Shown here one piece after another: positions 24,751-35,394 of a DNA stretch of 64,000 nt; position 1 is the stretch's first letter, and each line of letters starts with the position of its first letter. The translations under genes were made by a program, and so were the position numbers. The notes under the pieces were generated by a model. That model saw only the letters and a list, made by a program, of their open reading frames with translations. It did not search any database and had not been told where the DNA came from. Source of the DNA: Epiperipatus broadwayi (taxonomy: Eukaryota; Onychophora; Udeonychophora; Euonychophora; Peripatidae); contig JAQFVV010006221.1 in the NCBI GenBank assembly GCA_028023455.1, forward strand, positions 10,273,011 to 10,337,010. Reading direction: 5' to 3'.

Positions 24751-24996
24751 CTATCCTCTTTTCTTCTGTTGTTCTACTGATCCCTTTATTTCTTTTCTTT
24801 TTCCTTTTTTTTTACTGGTTCTTTTATTTCTTCTTTTAATTCTCTGACCATCTCTGCCATTTCTTTTTTTATTTCTTCTTTGAATTCTGTCATGCATTCG
24901 TATAAGTTTTTTTTTTATTAAGGTTTCCATGCCCTCTTTTAATTTTTCCGCACTTTCTGCCATATTTTGTATATTTTTATTACTTCTCAATTTCAT
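24751..24996 (-). pseudogene. Reduced gag-like reading frame of the Gypsy element
   Basis: An 81-codon frame starting MKLRSNKNIQNMAESAEKL, very rich in Lys, Arg and Glu and likely coiled-coil or nucleic-acid binding. Long A runs on the sense strand (24900-24916, 24804-24816) shift the frame. Neighbouring frames continue the charged region toward the protease. There is no capsid homology and no CCHC zinc knuckle. Either gag was deleted, or this lineage has a very short gag and depends on a relative in trans. The 425 bp between this start and the 5' LTR look like leader sequence. Confidence 0.6.
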
Positions 24997-25401
24997 ATAT
25001 GGCCATGTTGCTTATTTTTGCTACCGTAAACAAAATCTTAACGCTATCAATTGTTACAATATAAATAGAATATTTTATTTTGTTTTGCTAATAAATTCGT
25101 TCACCGACACCCCTCTCTTTTATCACTCTATAATCTCCCGTCCCCTTCTACCTTTATCGTCACTTCTTACCTTTGATCGGTTTTATTTATTATTTAATAA
25201 TTTATACGCTATTATTTTCTTTCAATATAGCCTTCTTTAAAATCCTACTCTAAAAAAAACTTTTGTAATCGTACGCAATAACTTTTTTAGATTTGCACAC
25301 TATTTGTGGTCATATTTATTTTCCGGCTACGGACATTAAATTCTCAATTTTATGCCATTTTTAAATTTTCTCAGGTCGTGGTTTTTTTTTCTTTTCGTTA
25401 G

Positions 25402-25421
25402 CCTCGAGTTGGGCAAGCCAT
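25402..25421 (-). promoter_or_regulatory. Candidate primer-binding site
   Basis: On the sense strand, one base after the end of the 5' LTR, the sequence reads TGGCTTGCCCAACTCGAGGC. It starts with the TGG that pairs with the CCA end of a primer tRNA. The tRNA species was not identified. Confidence 0.5.
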
Positions 25422-26853
25422 TGTAACATTTTTCGTATTACTAGGCCACTATATGCCTCAAATTTATATTTGAGCGTGAGTTGATCAAGCTGTATCAAAA
25501 GAAAAAAAGAAAGTTGTATTTCTATTCTCAACACAGCTATTTTTCCTGATCAACTTCGGCCTAGAACTATTACCGAGTACAATCGTGAGCAGAACCAGTT
25601 TTTAATTTCTACTTGAGGGCGCCAGAGTCATTAGACCCACTGAGACTGCGTCAAACATATTGTAGCCCGTAAGGTAATAATTATACGATCTGAGTTAACA
25701 TTCTCATTAAGAAGAAGATATCCCCATTTTTTCTTAATTACGGAAATTAAATCTATCAAAAAAAATAATTTGTATACCGATCTAAGTTAAATAACTAAAG
25801 GTAAAACTTAAATAGAATAGCATTAATTTTATACACGTACAATGAAAGTGAAGTTAATAATAAAGATTTATTCTAACTCATCAAGCATTCAATATTTATG
25901 ATTAAGACAAAATTATAATGTTGGAAAAGATTGTGCATATGAATTCAATAATTTGATTCAAATATTGGAGTAATAATTATTTAGTCTTATTTTCCGTAGT
26001 AACAGTTTGGTTCATTTCTCAGTTCGCAAATCTTCTGATCCAAGAAAAATTTATGGGATAACATTTCCATTCAACTCACTATTCATAAAGCTTTATGTAA
26101 AAAAATTATGGCCATTTACTTACCGGTAAGTTGACATTAAGTAGATCATCGATCTTCCCGACGTACAATTCAGTTAGTGGGTAGTCCACAGTAGTTGTTT
26201 TTCTTTTAGTTTTATTTCCGAATCTCCGATCTAATTTAGGTAGCCAGATGATGATCTAGGTGACTTTTTTCGAGAGAAAGTATCGGCAAATGATAGAGTT
26301 CTACTCACTCATGGCGAGTGATTTCAGTTCGTATCTAAGTGGACACATTTTATTAAAAAAATACGAGGCACTTCAAATTGCTCAGCACTATTGGAACAAT
26401 AAGAAAAAAAAGACCCCTTTTCAAATCTGTCGGCTCCTTTTATACTCCTAGATTCTTTTTAGAAGCTCTGTGCACGTTCTTTTTTTTTCTTTGTTCTACT
26501 TTATAAACTTCTACATTATTCTCCTTTTCTTATTACAAAGTCTGTTTTTCCGTTAAGAATTTCTGCCATTTTTAATTACTATCAGAAAGTTGTTTCTGAT
26601 AGCAATCTTTCACCTTTTGAAATTTCCTTTCACTATTTGAATCAATGATTCAATATGCACTTTCCAACATTGAATTTATTTTAGTTAACTTATTTCTAAA
26701 AAAAAAAGAAAAATTAAACTTTCACTGTACGTTTTTTTTTTTTTTTAAAACATTATGTTACAAAAAAAAAATAAAGATCGTGTTCGCTCTCCTTTCTTTT
26801 TTTTACCTAATATTAAAAAGTAATTTGTACCATATATATAAATAAATGATACA
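25422..26853 (-). repeat. 5' LTR of the Gypsy-type element (right copy)
   Basis: It aligns end to end with 20056-21487 (TGTAACA ... GATACA). By eye about 25 substitutions separate them, and some 17 lie at CpG sites that read TpG or CpA in one copy. The conserved 63-codon frame recurs at 26260-26451. Because the element is on the minus strand, this right-hand LTR would hold its promoter. I could not pick a convincing TATA box among the AT-rich candidates. Confidence 0.95.
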
Positions 26854-27059
26854 ATATATTGATTTGAAAAAATGCAGTCATCAAATTATAATATTATATA
26901 TACATGTAAACATGTGATTTATGCATGATTGAATTTTATGTTTTGAAAATGGAGTTAGGCACTGAGAGAATGGAAACTAATATATATATATATATATAGC
27001 TTGAGGAAGGAGCCTTACTTTAAAAGTGGTATCATTCAAACTGATTCTATTATGGATTA

Positions 27060-27680
27060 ATAACGTTTACCTTTACTGACAATAAAGTGACTGATTTCAG
27101 ATTTTTTCAGGATAGAAATTACAAATTATGCATATATGAGCATAAATGAAATGAATATATTAATAAATATGTTAGGAGACTTAAAGAGGTTGAATATAGT
27201 AAAAATATTCTGCATAAATATATTAAATGCTATAAAAGATACTTATTCCAGTCAGTAGAATTTGATGGAGACAATAGGAAATGGACATTCCTAATGATTA
27301 GTAACTATCTTAAAAATTATTTGCTCTGAAGATTTTAGAGTTAATTCAAAAATATCTTTAAACTTAAATAAAATTCTCACAAAAAAATAAAAATTCACAT
27401 CTGAGCATGGTAGTGCAGTCTATAAAATTAAATGTTGTATGACTAATTGTCTATTTGAATATATCAGAAAGCAAGAACAAATTTAGATGTCAGGGTGAGT
27501 CATCACAAACATCTATACAATTGAGCTAATTTACTTTTTTAAACTAAGAGATGGATCTGGCCATGCTCTTTGCCTAGTTAATATCAGCATAATTTATAGA
27601 GAGAGAAAAAAAGCTTAGAGAAAATAGAGAGAAAAGATGCTTAGAGAAAAATAAAAAATGTGTGGTTAGTTATGAATTCA
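27060..27680 (+). pseudogene. Probable Penelope-like element remnant (RT thumb and GIY-YIG end)
   Basis: No intact frame, but several conceptual segments follow the order of the C-terminal half of a Penelope-like protein. First comes NYKLCIYEHK followed by VRRLKEVEYSKNILHKYIK (27120-27235), which resembles the thumb region with its conserved cysteine and N-x-Y-S motif. Then VYKIKCCMTNCLFEYI (27418-27465) resembles the C-x2-4-C plus Y-I-G start of the GIY-YIG endonuclease. Next, in another frame, RVSHHKH (27490-27515) resembles the R-x2-EH box. Finally GHALCLVNISIIYRER (27558-27607) resembles the H...E tail. Stops and frame changes separate the pieces. This is inference from motif order. Confidence 0.45.
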
Positions 27681-27689
27681 GAATACAAA

Positions 27690-28870
27690 ATGATCCAAAT
27701 TTACAATAACACTGAAATGAGAAATTTTAGAATATTTATTAAATAATAAATTATAGAGCTAAAATTTGATTATTAGGCTTCTTAATGAAATAAAATTTTG
27801 ACAAGAGTAAAAAAATATTGAAAAAGCTCTCAAATTAAATAATAATAGTCTAAAAAAAGAAATGACAATTCTTTTAGTAAAGAAAGATAATAAATTCCTT
27901 TATTCACAATTAATTGTTTCCATAGTTTTTTAAACTGCTAACACTGCATTATATATTGGAAAAAATATTTCTTCCTATGGTTTGTTTTCAGAATAACAAT
28001 TACTAACTTATTAAAAGAGTTACATTCCTTAATTAATTATACAACAAATTCCAAACATTTTAAATAATAATATGAATGATTAATGTTTGTTAGGAGTAGT
28101 TATATAAAAGAAAGAAAAAAGTATAAAAGAAAGGAATAAAATAAATATTAATATTTTTTACTCTCTCTTCAATAATTTTAATTATCTATTAGTTTATAAC
28201 TTTTTAAAAAGGAAAAAAAAAAAAGAAGTAAAATCTTTAAAAAAATGTTCATCAATTTTTAAACCCAATAAAAAAGTATTAACATTTTTTAAACTATAGT
28301 TATTAAATAATTAAAATAGATTCTTTCTCTTGCTTGCACACTCATTAAAAAAGGAATGTTTTTGCAAATTAAAGTATAATTAAAAGATTATTTGTTTCAA
28401 ATAATTAAGAAGAAAAAATAAATATAGATAAATTTTTCAATAAATAGAGTATAATTGAAATTCTTAATTTATTAAAAAAGAGGAAAATAATATGTTTAAG
28501 AGAATCAATTGATCCAGGCTTAATTCTGTTATGTCTGAGGTAGTCTGTGATTAGATGGATAAAGTTGTGGTAAAAATAAGTTAGGGTAGTCAGGTTAAAG
28601 CATTAGACTTAAGTGTTTAGTCAATAAGTCAGTCTTAGTCCAACTGTTGTGAAGAGAACAGCAGTAGTAATAGTAGTAGTCCAACTGGTAAGAAGAAAAC
28701 AGCAATAGCAGCTCAGATCTTCAGAGGAAAACAGTGAAAAAGTAAACTTATATTATAATGTCATAAAGTCTAATTTCTAGTTTTCAAAAATGATTTTTGA
28801 ACTGGAGTTGAAGAAACTATGTGTGAAACTTTAACTAAAAGCTGAGCATCACCAATTGATTCACTAAAAG
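27690..28870. other. AT-rich non-coding stretch, nothing recognised
   Basis: Many A and T runs, no repeat partner and no credible frame. An AGTAGTAATAGTAGTAG-type trinucleotide tract lies near 28660-28680. Confidence 0.4.
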
Positions 28871-28872
28871 AA

Positions 28873-28881
28873 AATGTACAG

Positions 28882-28915
<34 letters not shown>

Positions 28916-28928
28916 TTATCTGTACATT

Positions 28929-28968
<40 letters not shown>

Positions 28969-28972
28969 AATG
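28873..28972. repeat. Paired (TA)n runs forming a hairpin
   Basis: TA runs at about 28881-28908 and 28932-28966 surround TGTATATTTATCTGTACATT. TGTACAGATA before the first run is the inverse of TATCTGTACA after it, so the segment is self-complementary. Confidence 0.6.
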
Positions 28973-29553
28973 GAATGAACAAAGTGGTAATAATGAGATT
29001 ATGGAAATCATCATCACTCCCACTGAATATACATAAATCCATACAAAAAAGCATGAGACCATTTTCATAAAATAAAATAAGTAATTTAAAGCTAGAAACC
29101 TAATAATCAATAATCATTCTTTATGACTAGATCTAAAAAAAGTATACTAATAAAATTTGAGAAAAATGACAAAATAAAATAATCTTCTTAGAATTTGAAT
29201 AAGAAATAACCAAGTAACAAAATATTAACAATAATAATTTTAATTAACAAACAGAATGAGAATAATATAAAAAAATGGATTTGCTTATTTACATCTAAGA
29301 TTATATGAAGAGAATGCATAATAAAAAAAATCTTTTGTTGATTTACAATAATTCACAGAGAAAGAGTTTATATTAAGTTCATCCAATTAATATCTCCATG
29401 AACTCATGTTTCATTAGCATGTGAATATAGATATATGGCCATCAAAATATCATTATTTCATATGTCTAACAAGCAATTTTCAAATATCTTAATTTATAAA
29501 CATCATATTTATGTATATTTGTATCACTTTCAATTTATGAAACTTTGACAGAA

Positions 29554-30750
29554 TTATTTATTACAACTGTAAAAAGCTAAAGATGTGGAAGATCTCTTTA
29601 AACATTTTATTTCTTCACAAAATTTATGAAAAATCTTTTCCATAGTTTCTGTATCAAGTTTATTTTTACCTGTAGTCTCCACATCTACATCATTTTCATT
29701 CATAGTTTCTACATCAATATTAAATTCATTTGGAACATTAATACCTAGATTGGAACTCATTTTTTGCATATCATTAATATATGTAGCCATTGATAAAATA
29801 TAATTAGTATCCTTAAATGATATCTTTTTGGATTTACCTGCAATATTGCTTTCTTTATTTAAGAAAAATTCACTTTTTATATTATTTATATCAATTTTAA
29901 GTTTATAGATAATATCTATATCAAAGACATCAAATTCCTTTGTACAATATTTGTCACATTTATAATGTTTTATAGTGGCCCATCAATTTTAAATTCTACC
30001 ATTGCATCACCTTTTTCTTCTTTCAATCATTTTTTTTTGTCACTTATTCTTTTATTTTTCATAATCTACTTTCACCACCACCCAATTTTCTGTATATTTT
30101 ATTACTTTTTGTCTAGTGTTTTGCAAATCTTCCATTTATTTTTGATCAATATTTTTTGTTTCTTCATTGCATTCTGTCATTTCTACTCTTTAATCTTTTT
30201 ATGAACTCCTAAGCAAAAAAAAAAAAAACTTATTTGATTACTTGCCTTTTTATAGCTTACTTTAGCAATATATTTCTTGTATTATTTTTGGTATTTCTGG
30301 TCTTTCTTTATTTTCTTCTTTAAATATTTTCTTTCTTTTCATAGGTATTGAGCTATCTCTTTATCATTTTTTTAAGCATTTCTTCATTCTCTTGTTCTCT
30401 AGCTTCACTTTTTTTCTTGAACATTTTTATCCATATGTTTGTTTACCAAGTGGATATAAAGTGTTCCATAGGAATACTTTGCTTTTCTCTCTCTCTAATT
30501 TTCTTTTTTTCAGATAATTGTAGGATTTTCTGATAGAAATAGTGAACTGTTATGCTTTCATTGAAGCTGTCATCTTAGATCTAATATTTTATTTATTTAT
30601 TATATTTTTAAAGAATATTAGTTTATTTAAAATTAACAGTTCTAATATAATGTTAATGTATGAAATAAAAAAAACTTTTCACTGTCTCTTCAAAAACATA
30701 GCCTCTCTCTCCCCCATGTTATCTCTTTATGTATCTACTATTTCTTTTAC
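29554..30750 (-). pseudogene. Decayed protein-coding remnant, unrecognised
   Basis: The plus strand is pyrimidine-rich, so the minus strand is purine-rich and code-like. The best segment is an open frame of about 140 codons ending at 29554. It starts near 29982 without a methionine, reads KHYKCDKYCTKEFDVFDID early on and ends in an Asp/Glu/Thr-rich region and CLKRSSTSLAFYSCNK. Upstream, broken frames give LYIHLVNKHMDK (near 30425) followed by a Lys/Glu-rich helix. This resembles the His end of a BED-type zinc finger of transposases, but the Cys pair is not visible. Several stops interrupt it. It could be a dead transposase or a dead host gene. Confidence 0.35.
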
Positions 30751-30989
30751 CACATTGTAAATTTAATGGAATTGATTTATATATATAAATAAAGGTATAT
30801 CTATTGTACAAATTTTTAAATTTCTTTAATTATTTTCATGTGGTGTGAATAATTAAATATTGTTTGGGTCACATATTAGTTATTTTTATATAATACTTTA
30901 AACAAATTGGCACCCTGAAGAAGGATTCAAGATAAACATAACTACAGACCACCACTAATATGTACTGTTGGTACAACATATATATATAT

Positions 30990-31156
30990 CAATTAAATCA
31001 TCCCACATGATTAAGAAATCCAGTACTGCCCTCTGTGAACTAATATATAAATACATTAGAGTTCGTATTTCAAAATAGCCAGGTCAAAATGGTATTTATA
31101 TATTAGTTCACAGAGGGCAGTACTGGATTTCTTAATCATGTGGGATGATTTAATTG
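30990..31156. mobile_element. Foldback with perfect 65-bp arms
   Basis: The left arm 30990-31054 and right arm 31092-31156 are exact reverse complements over 65 bp, around a 37-bp spacer. The outer ends read CAATTAAATCATCCCACATG and its complement. TTAA is present just inside both ends, but no flanking duplication is clear because the left flank is a TA run. Perfect arms in a region otherwise full of decay point to a recent insertion or to arm correction. Confidence 0.85.
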
Positions 31157-31532
31157 CTTAATATTTGTATATTTATTTCAGTATAGCGTTATGCACTGGG
31201 TTCATTTTATATATATATATACCACTACATAAACACCTATGGTGATTTAGGTAACAGTAAAGTGCTACCTATCAATAAATTATTATTCTTAGAAAGAATA
31301 AAATAAATTGTCGTTCTACATACTGTTATATTATGGAAATAATATATATATATAGTTTAAACTATTCTCTAACAGAGCATAAGACAATAATTAACAAAAC
31401 TAGAGTACCCATTTATATATATTATAATTCTAACAAATCAATAGATAGCACTTTTATATAAATATTGTTTTAAAAAAATGAAAGTGGTATTTTAACATCT
31501 TTTGAATAATGAAATAATATTCCATATAATAA

Positions 31533-31721
31533 TTTAATGATATATCTACTGTATGGACTCCTTTAGATTTGAATGAAAATATTCCTAAAAAGTTAATTGT
31601 TTATCTCGGTAACGAACATGCTATAGGGCCTAATGAAATTGATGAAGGAAGTGAAAATATGATAGAAACATGTTTTGACTATAAGGATTCTGATATTGTT
31701 TTAATTGTGATCAGTTACTGA
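31533..31721 (+). pseudogene. Short protein-like frame, unrecognised
   Basis: An open frame of about 62 codons with no obvious methionine start, bounded by TAA TAA upstream and TGA at 31719. It includes WTPLDLNENIPKKLIVYLGN and ends DYKDSDIVLIVISY. Amino-acid use is balanced, unlike the low-complexity frames around it, and the same frame resumes briefly after the stop (VENVDVLIRYL). I do not recognise a family. Probably an exon-like or transposon-derived fossil. Confidence 0.3.
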
Positions 31722-32118
31722 GTTGAAAATGTGGATGTTTTAATAAGATATTTAGTATAAAAATATACAGACTTTAATGCTCTTCTGTTACATTTAATAA
31801 GTTAAAAGGTAGCATATGTCATCATGGTAATATAATTATTTAAATTAATTGTAAATTTAATGATATTATAAGATAGTTTTTTTCATCTAACAAAAAAATT
31901 AAATATTACATTTTAGAATGATCCATAATATTCAATAATTATAGCACCAAGATAACAAAACTAGCAAGTTGGACATAATATTTACAATTGTGAGATGTCT
32001 TTAGTGAATTCAATGATAGAATGCGGAACAATTTTTTTTTTAAGAATTATTTTATGGTAAACTTAAACCTGATTTTTATAAAAAAAAAAAGTAAACCCAA
32101 TCTATATTAAAAACGTTA

Positions 32119-32221
32119 TCTTGTCAAACGTAGGTGGCCTAGCGGTTAGCATAGCTGTCTTCCAAGCAGCTGGCTTAGGTTAACTTCCTGGTCAACGCTC
32201 TGACATATATAAAAAATATAA
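32119..32221 (+). mobile_element. tRNA-Gly-like SINE (UCC loop)
   Basis: Head TCAAACGTAGGTGGCCTAGC with A box and anticodon loop CTTCCAA, a degraded B box (GGTTAACTTCC), acceptor-like GTCAACGCT and tail TGACATATATAAAAAA. The flanks AAAACGTTA (about 32109-32118) and AAAACACGTTA (about 32221-32231) form an imperfect target duplication. Confidence 0.85.
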
Positions 32222-32482
32222 AAACACGTTAAATTAAAGACTTTATAAAAATTGAATATCAATTATTTTCAATGAAATACATAATAGGAGATACATTTCG
32301 TTCGAGAATTATAATCTAGTAATATTTTAAAAATTTCCAGAAAGAAATACGTACTTTAAAAAAATACTTTAAAAAAAATATTATAGGATATTTAAAATCT
32401 AAACAATTAGTGTATTATATAAATAAATGTGTATGTGTTTTTGAGATGTCTATACCCTTTTTTGAATAAAAATATCCACATT

Positions 32483-32593
32483 TGTTAAGAATTGGTGGTC
32501 GAGAGGTCAGCGACAGCTGCTTTACAAGCAGTTGTCCCGGGTTAGCAGGTTCGCTTCCCGGCTGATGCTATGACACATGAGGAAAAAAAAAAA
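32483..32593 (+). mobile_element. tRNA-derived SINE (UAC loop)
   Basis: Head AAGAATTGGTGGTCGAGAGG, anticodon stem-loop around CTTTACAAG, intact B box GGTTCGCTTCC and tail TATGACACATGAGGAAAA. The target duplication is ATCCACATT (32474-32482 and 32594-32602). Confidence 0.88.
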
Positions 32594-33401
32594 ATCCACA
32601 TTCACTGCAAGTGTTTGTTGGTTGTAAAATATATAATCCAGACAATTTATTCATTTATTAAAATGCATGGTTGTAGTATTTATTCTATTATTTATTCGGG
32701 AGTTCAGAAAAAGTTCGATCGCGGCGAGAATCAATACTGGATCCAATCCCAAGTCGAACACACTACCAACATAAAGTAAAAGTTTATTAATATATAAACA
32801 AACATACTCATAAGTAATCACTTAAAATTGTTAAGCTGGTAGAGACGTTCTTATAATATAAAAAATTAGCTTGTTAAAATTTAAATTTCACGATCTAATA
32901 AAATAAAAAAATAATTGCCTGGCAATTTTTTTTCCTTTCATTAATCAAAATCACCATTTTTATCTCATAAAACTTGACTTTAATTGCATATCTTCTGTTT
33001 TTTATTTTTAAATTAAATAATGTGGCAGCCGTAGCAAAAAAATAATCTATTAAACGGTTTAATGTTATCTAATTTCAGTTAATCTAAGTTTTTACCACAC
33101 AATTCTAAAGATATAAAGTAGTCAATATAAATCTGAATAAATTGCTTCAAGCTAGACTTAAAAATTTTAAAAGAATCACTAGAATTGAGAAAAAAATAAA
33201 CACATTTTATAAAAATGTATTTTTAAATTAGTCTACGCTAAAATATGATAAATTAGTAGCCATATATATTTATGTATGAATATTCGAACTCAAGAAATAA
33301 AAAGTCCTAAGAATAAAATCTCCAAGATGACTTTTGAAAGAGCATACAAACTAATCACCCATTGGCTCTTTAATCTGTTGATATCCTGCGGTGCTGTTTT
33401 T

Positions 33402-33512
33402 TTTTTTTTTCATATGTCATAGCATCGGCCAGGACGCGAACCCACAACCGTCTGCAACCAACTACTTGCTTGCATGACGGCTGCGATACCTCTCGGCTAA
33501 CAACGCAAGACT
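33402..33512 (-). mobile_element. tRNA-derived SINE with expanded variable arm (UGC loop)
   Basis: On the minus strand the head has the A-box region TTAGCCGAGAGG and an anticodon loop containing TTGCA. A longer variable region (TTGGTTGCAGACGGTTGTGG) precedes the B box GGTTCGCGTCC. The tail is GACATATGAAAAAAA. The duplication GCTGTTTTT flanks it (33393-33401 and 33513-33521). The same expanded arm recurs at 48768-48883, which defines a subfamily. Confidence 0.85.
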
Positions 33513-33985
33513 GCTGTTTTTAATCATTTTTGCAACAAACTTACTTTTCAAAATTACTTCAACAATTTTATCCTTATTAACTTCCCTTCCATGGATGATA
33601 ATCAATATTGAAGATGTTTAGAATGTTTTAAAACAATATGAAAGCGACTTACACAAAAACTGAATTCTAGTTCATCATAAAATACTTTTTAAGAAGGTTG
33701 TTGATTTTCAACTTGCATCTACAATCCAATGATTTCAAATGTTTATATACTTGCATAATCAATAGCATCACATCCAGAGAGATGGGCATACATACTGATC
33801 TTGCCGTGACTTTATTAGAATGTTAGATGCTGTTAAATTGAATGATTTCTCTTTTGTATTCATCAATAAGGGGTCAATACACTCAATACTGCAAAATAAA
33901 GTTGGCAGAAAACAGCAGATCTATACAAGAATTTAATTAAAATAGCTAAATCATTATAATAAAATATCTTTCTTTTTTATAAACA

Positions 33986-34140
33986 AGGTAAAACTCTCCA
34001 TACAGTAGTGCCACCCTGTGCCAACCAGAGTAATCAATGGATGCCAGAAGGCTTGTGCCTAAAATCCCTATCTAATGCCTACTCATCCATATCCCCAGAC
34101 TAGTTTCTGGCTTGTGGCCTTCATCAGTGAGGAGCATGTG
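33986..34140 (-). mobile_element. Ribozyme-bearing repeat family, copy 1 (partial)
   Basis: It shares CTCCATACAGTAGTGCCACC, AGAGTAATCAATGGATGCCA, GGCTTGTGC..AAAATCCC and CCCCAGACTAGTTTCTGGCT with the copies at 38546-38805, 55500-56250 and 60640-60965. Other copies carry an inverted second arm, which is missing here. The minus strand of 34092-34133 contains an intact hammerhead core. Confidence 0.8.
34092..34133 (-). ncRNA. Candidate type I hammerhead ribozyme
   Basis: Read on the minus strand: UCCUCA (stem I), CUGAUGA (conserved core), A-GGC-CACAA-GCC-A (stem II, three G-C pairs and a 5-base loop), GAAA (core), CUAGUC, then UGGGGA. UGGGGA pairs with UCCUCA over six positions (one G-U wobble) to close stem I. 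GUC is the canonical cleavage triplet. Stem III is only A-U and C-G around a 2-base loop, the minimal form described for Penelope-associated hammerheads, which often act as dimers. An A-A mismatch replaces the usual G-C at the base of stem II, so activity may be weak. No activity can be claimed from sequence alone. Confidence 0.6.
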
Positions 34141-34570
34141 ATCTTTCTTTTTTTATGATTTAAAGGCATCTATGTTTACTAATTTATCTAAAAGTGTAAT
34201 AAGATTATTCATATTTCAAACTGATACTTAGACAAAACTACAAATTACTGAAGATTTTTAAAAATATCTAATCCAATTGACTATCCAGAATCATTACCTG
34301 GTTTTTGGCTTAATCAGATGAATGCCAATATGCTTAGTGAAAAATAAGATCATGACTTTAATATTATGCAGATTTTCCTAGCATTGTGTGAATTGTCATA
34401 CTTATGTAGATACGAAGCACAGTTTAGATTTTTTTAATATATATAATCTTATAAAGTATATTAGTAAATAAAAAATTAAATATTATTCATCTAAGCTTAT
34501 TTTAGTGTCTCTTCCAAAATTACTACTACTTCCATTTACACTTAAACATTGGTTCTTTTATTTAAGTCAC

Positions 34571-35270
34571 TCAATATCATCATCATTTTGATCCTTTTGT
34601 ATGATGGTCTTTCTAAGTTTAATCCAGTTTTTCTGATCTCTAACTTCTCTTCTCTACTCTATATCATCCAAAAGCATATTTCCTTATTCCATCATATCAC
34701 ATGTGGTTTCTTTCTAGGTCTTTTATAATCTCTTAGAATCCAGTTTAAAATTTCAACTATTTTCTATTATCACTTCTAGTAATATGTCTTACCCAGTTCT
34801 ACTTTAAGGTCTTAATTCTTTCAATGATGTCAGTAACATCTGTTAGTTCTCTTACTCATCCCTTTTTGTTATTCCTAACATACATCTCTCCATACTTTAT
34901 TGAGTGATCTAAAGTCTTTCTATTACTCTTCTGTTAAGTATCCAAGTCTGAGATCCATAAGTAAGAACTGGTAAAACCATTTATTAAAAAGCTTCCTTTT
35001 CAAACACATAAGCACATTTCCTTTTAACATTAAAAAACATTTACCAAAAGTATTTAATTCAAGTTTAATTCTATGTTTAATTATTCATAATTACATCTAT
35101 ATTAAGAATCTGTTCAAGTTATTTGTAATTGTTAACTTTTTCTAATCCATCATTATTGATTTTATTTTCCTCTTTTGTAAAAAAACCATTACTTTATCTT
35201 TTTTAGAATTTACCTTTAGTCCTATTTTAATTAAACCATGGAAAAATTAGATTTAAAATAAATATAATAT
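34571..35270 (-). pseudogene. RTE-like LINE 3' end, decayed copy
   Basis: The reverse complement of this stretch matches the C-terminal end of the LINE at 35395-36005 (the RSMERCMLG..RRD region, LKW..W..HI, the KRP..RWMDEI equivalent, then a GAT-repeat tail). It has several stops and indels. Its 3' end is marked by ATCATCATC at about 34574-34584. It lies head to head with the next copy. Confidence 0.75.
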
Positions 35271-35394
35271 CCATTTACTCATGATTGTAGATTAATAAAC
35301 AGATCAAAGATTAGTAAGCTCAAAGTTAAATTATAATTTTCTTAAAAAACAGATAGCATTCCAATTACATCCATTAAATGCTTGACATTTATTA

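Larger units (their letters stand above)
20056..26853 (-). mobile_element. Full-length Gypsy/Metaviridae-type LTR retrotransposon
   Basis: Two 1432-bp LTRs flank an internal region of about 3.9 kb. The outer flanks share a 4-bp duplication, ATAT (20052-20055 and 26854-26857). The pol order on the minus strand (protease, reverse transcriptase, RNase H, integrase) defines the Gypsy class. Next to the 5' LTR (on the right in this orientation) the sense strand has TGGCTTGCCCAACTCGAGGC one base after the LTR, a plausible primer-binding site. The gag region is reduced to about 80 codons and pol carries at least two frameshifts, so the copy is not autonomous. There is no envelope-like frame. The LTRs differ at only about 25 positions, so it is a fairly young copy. 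Confidence 0.95.
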
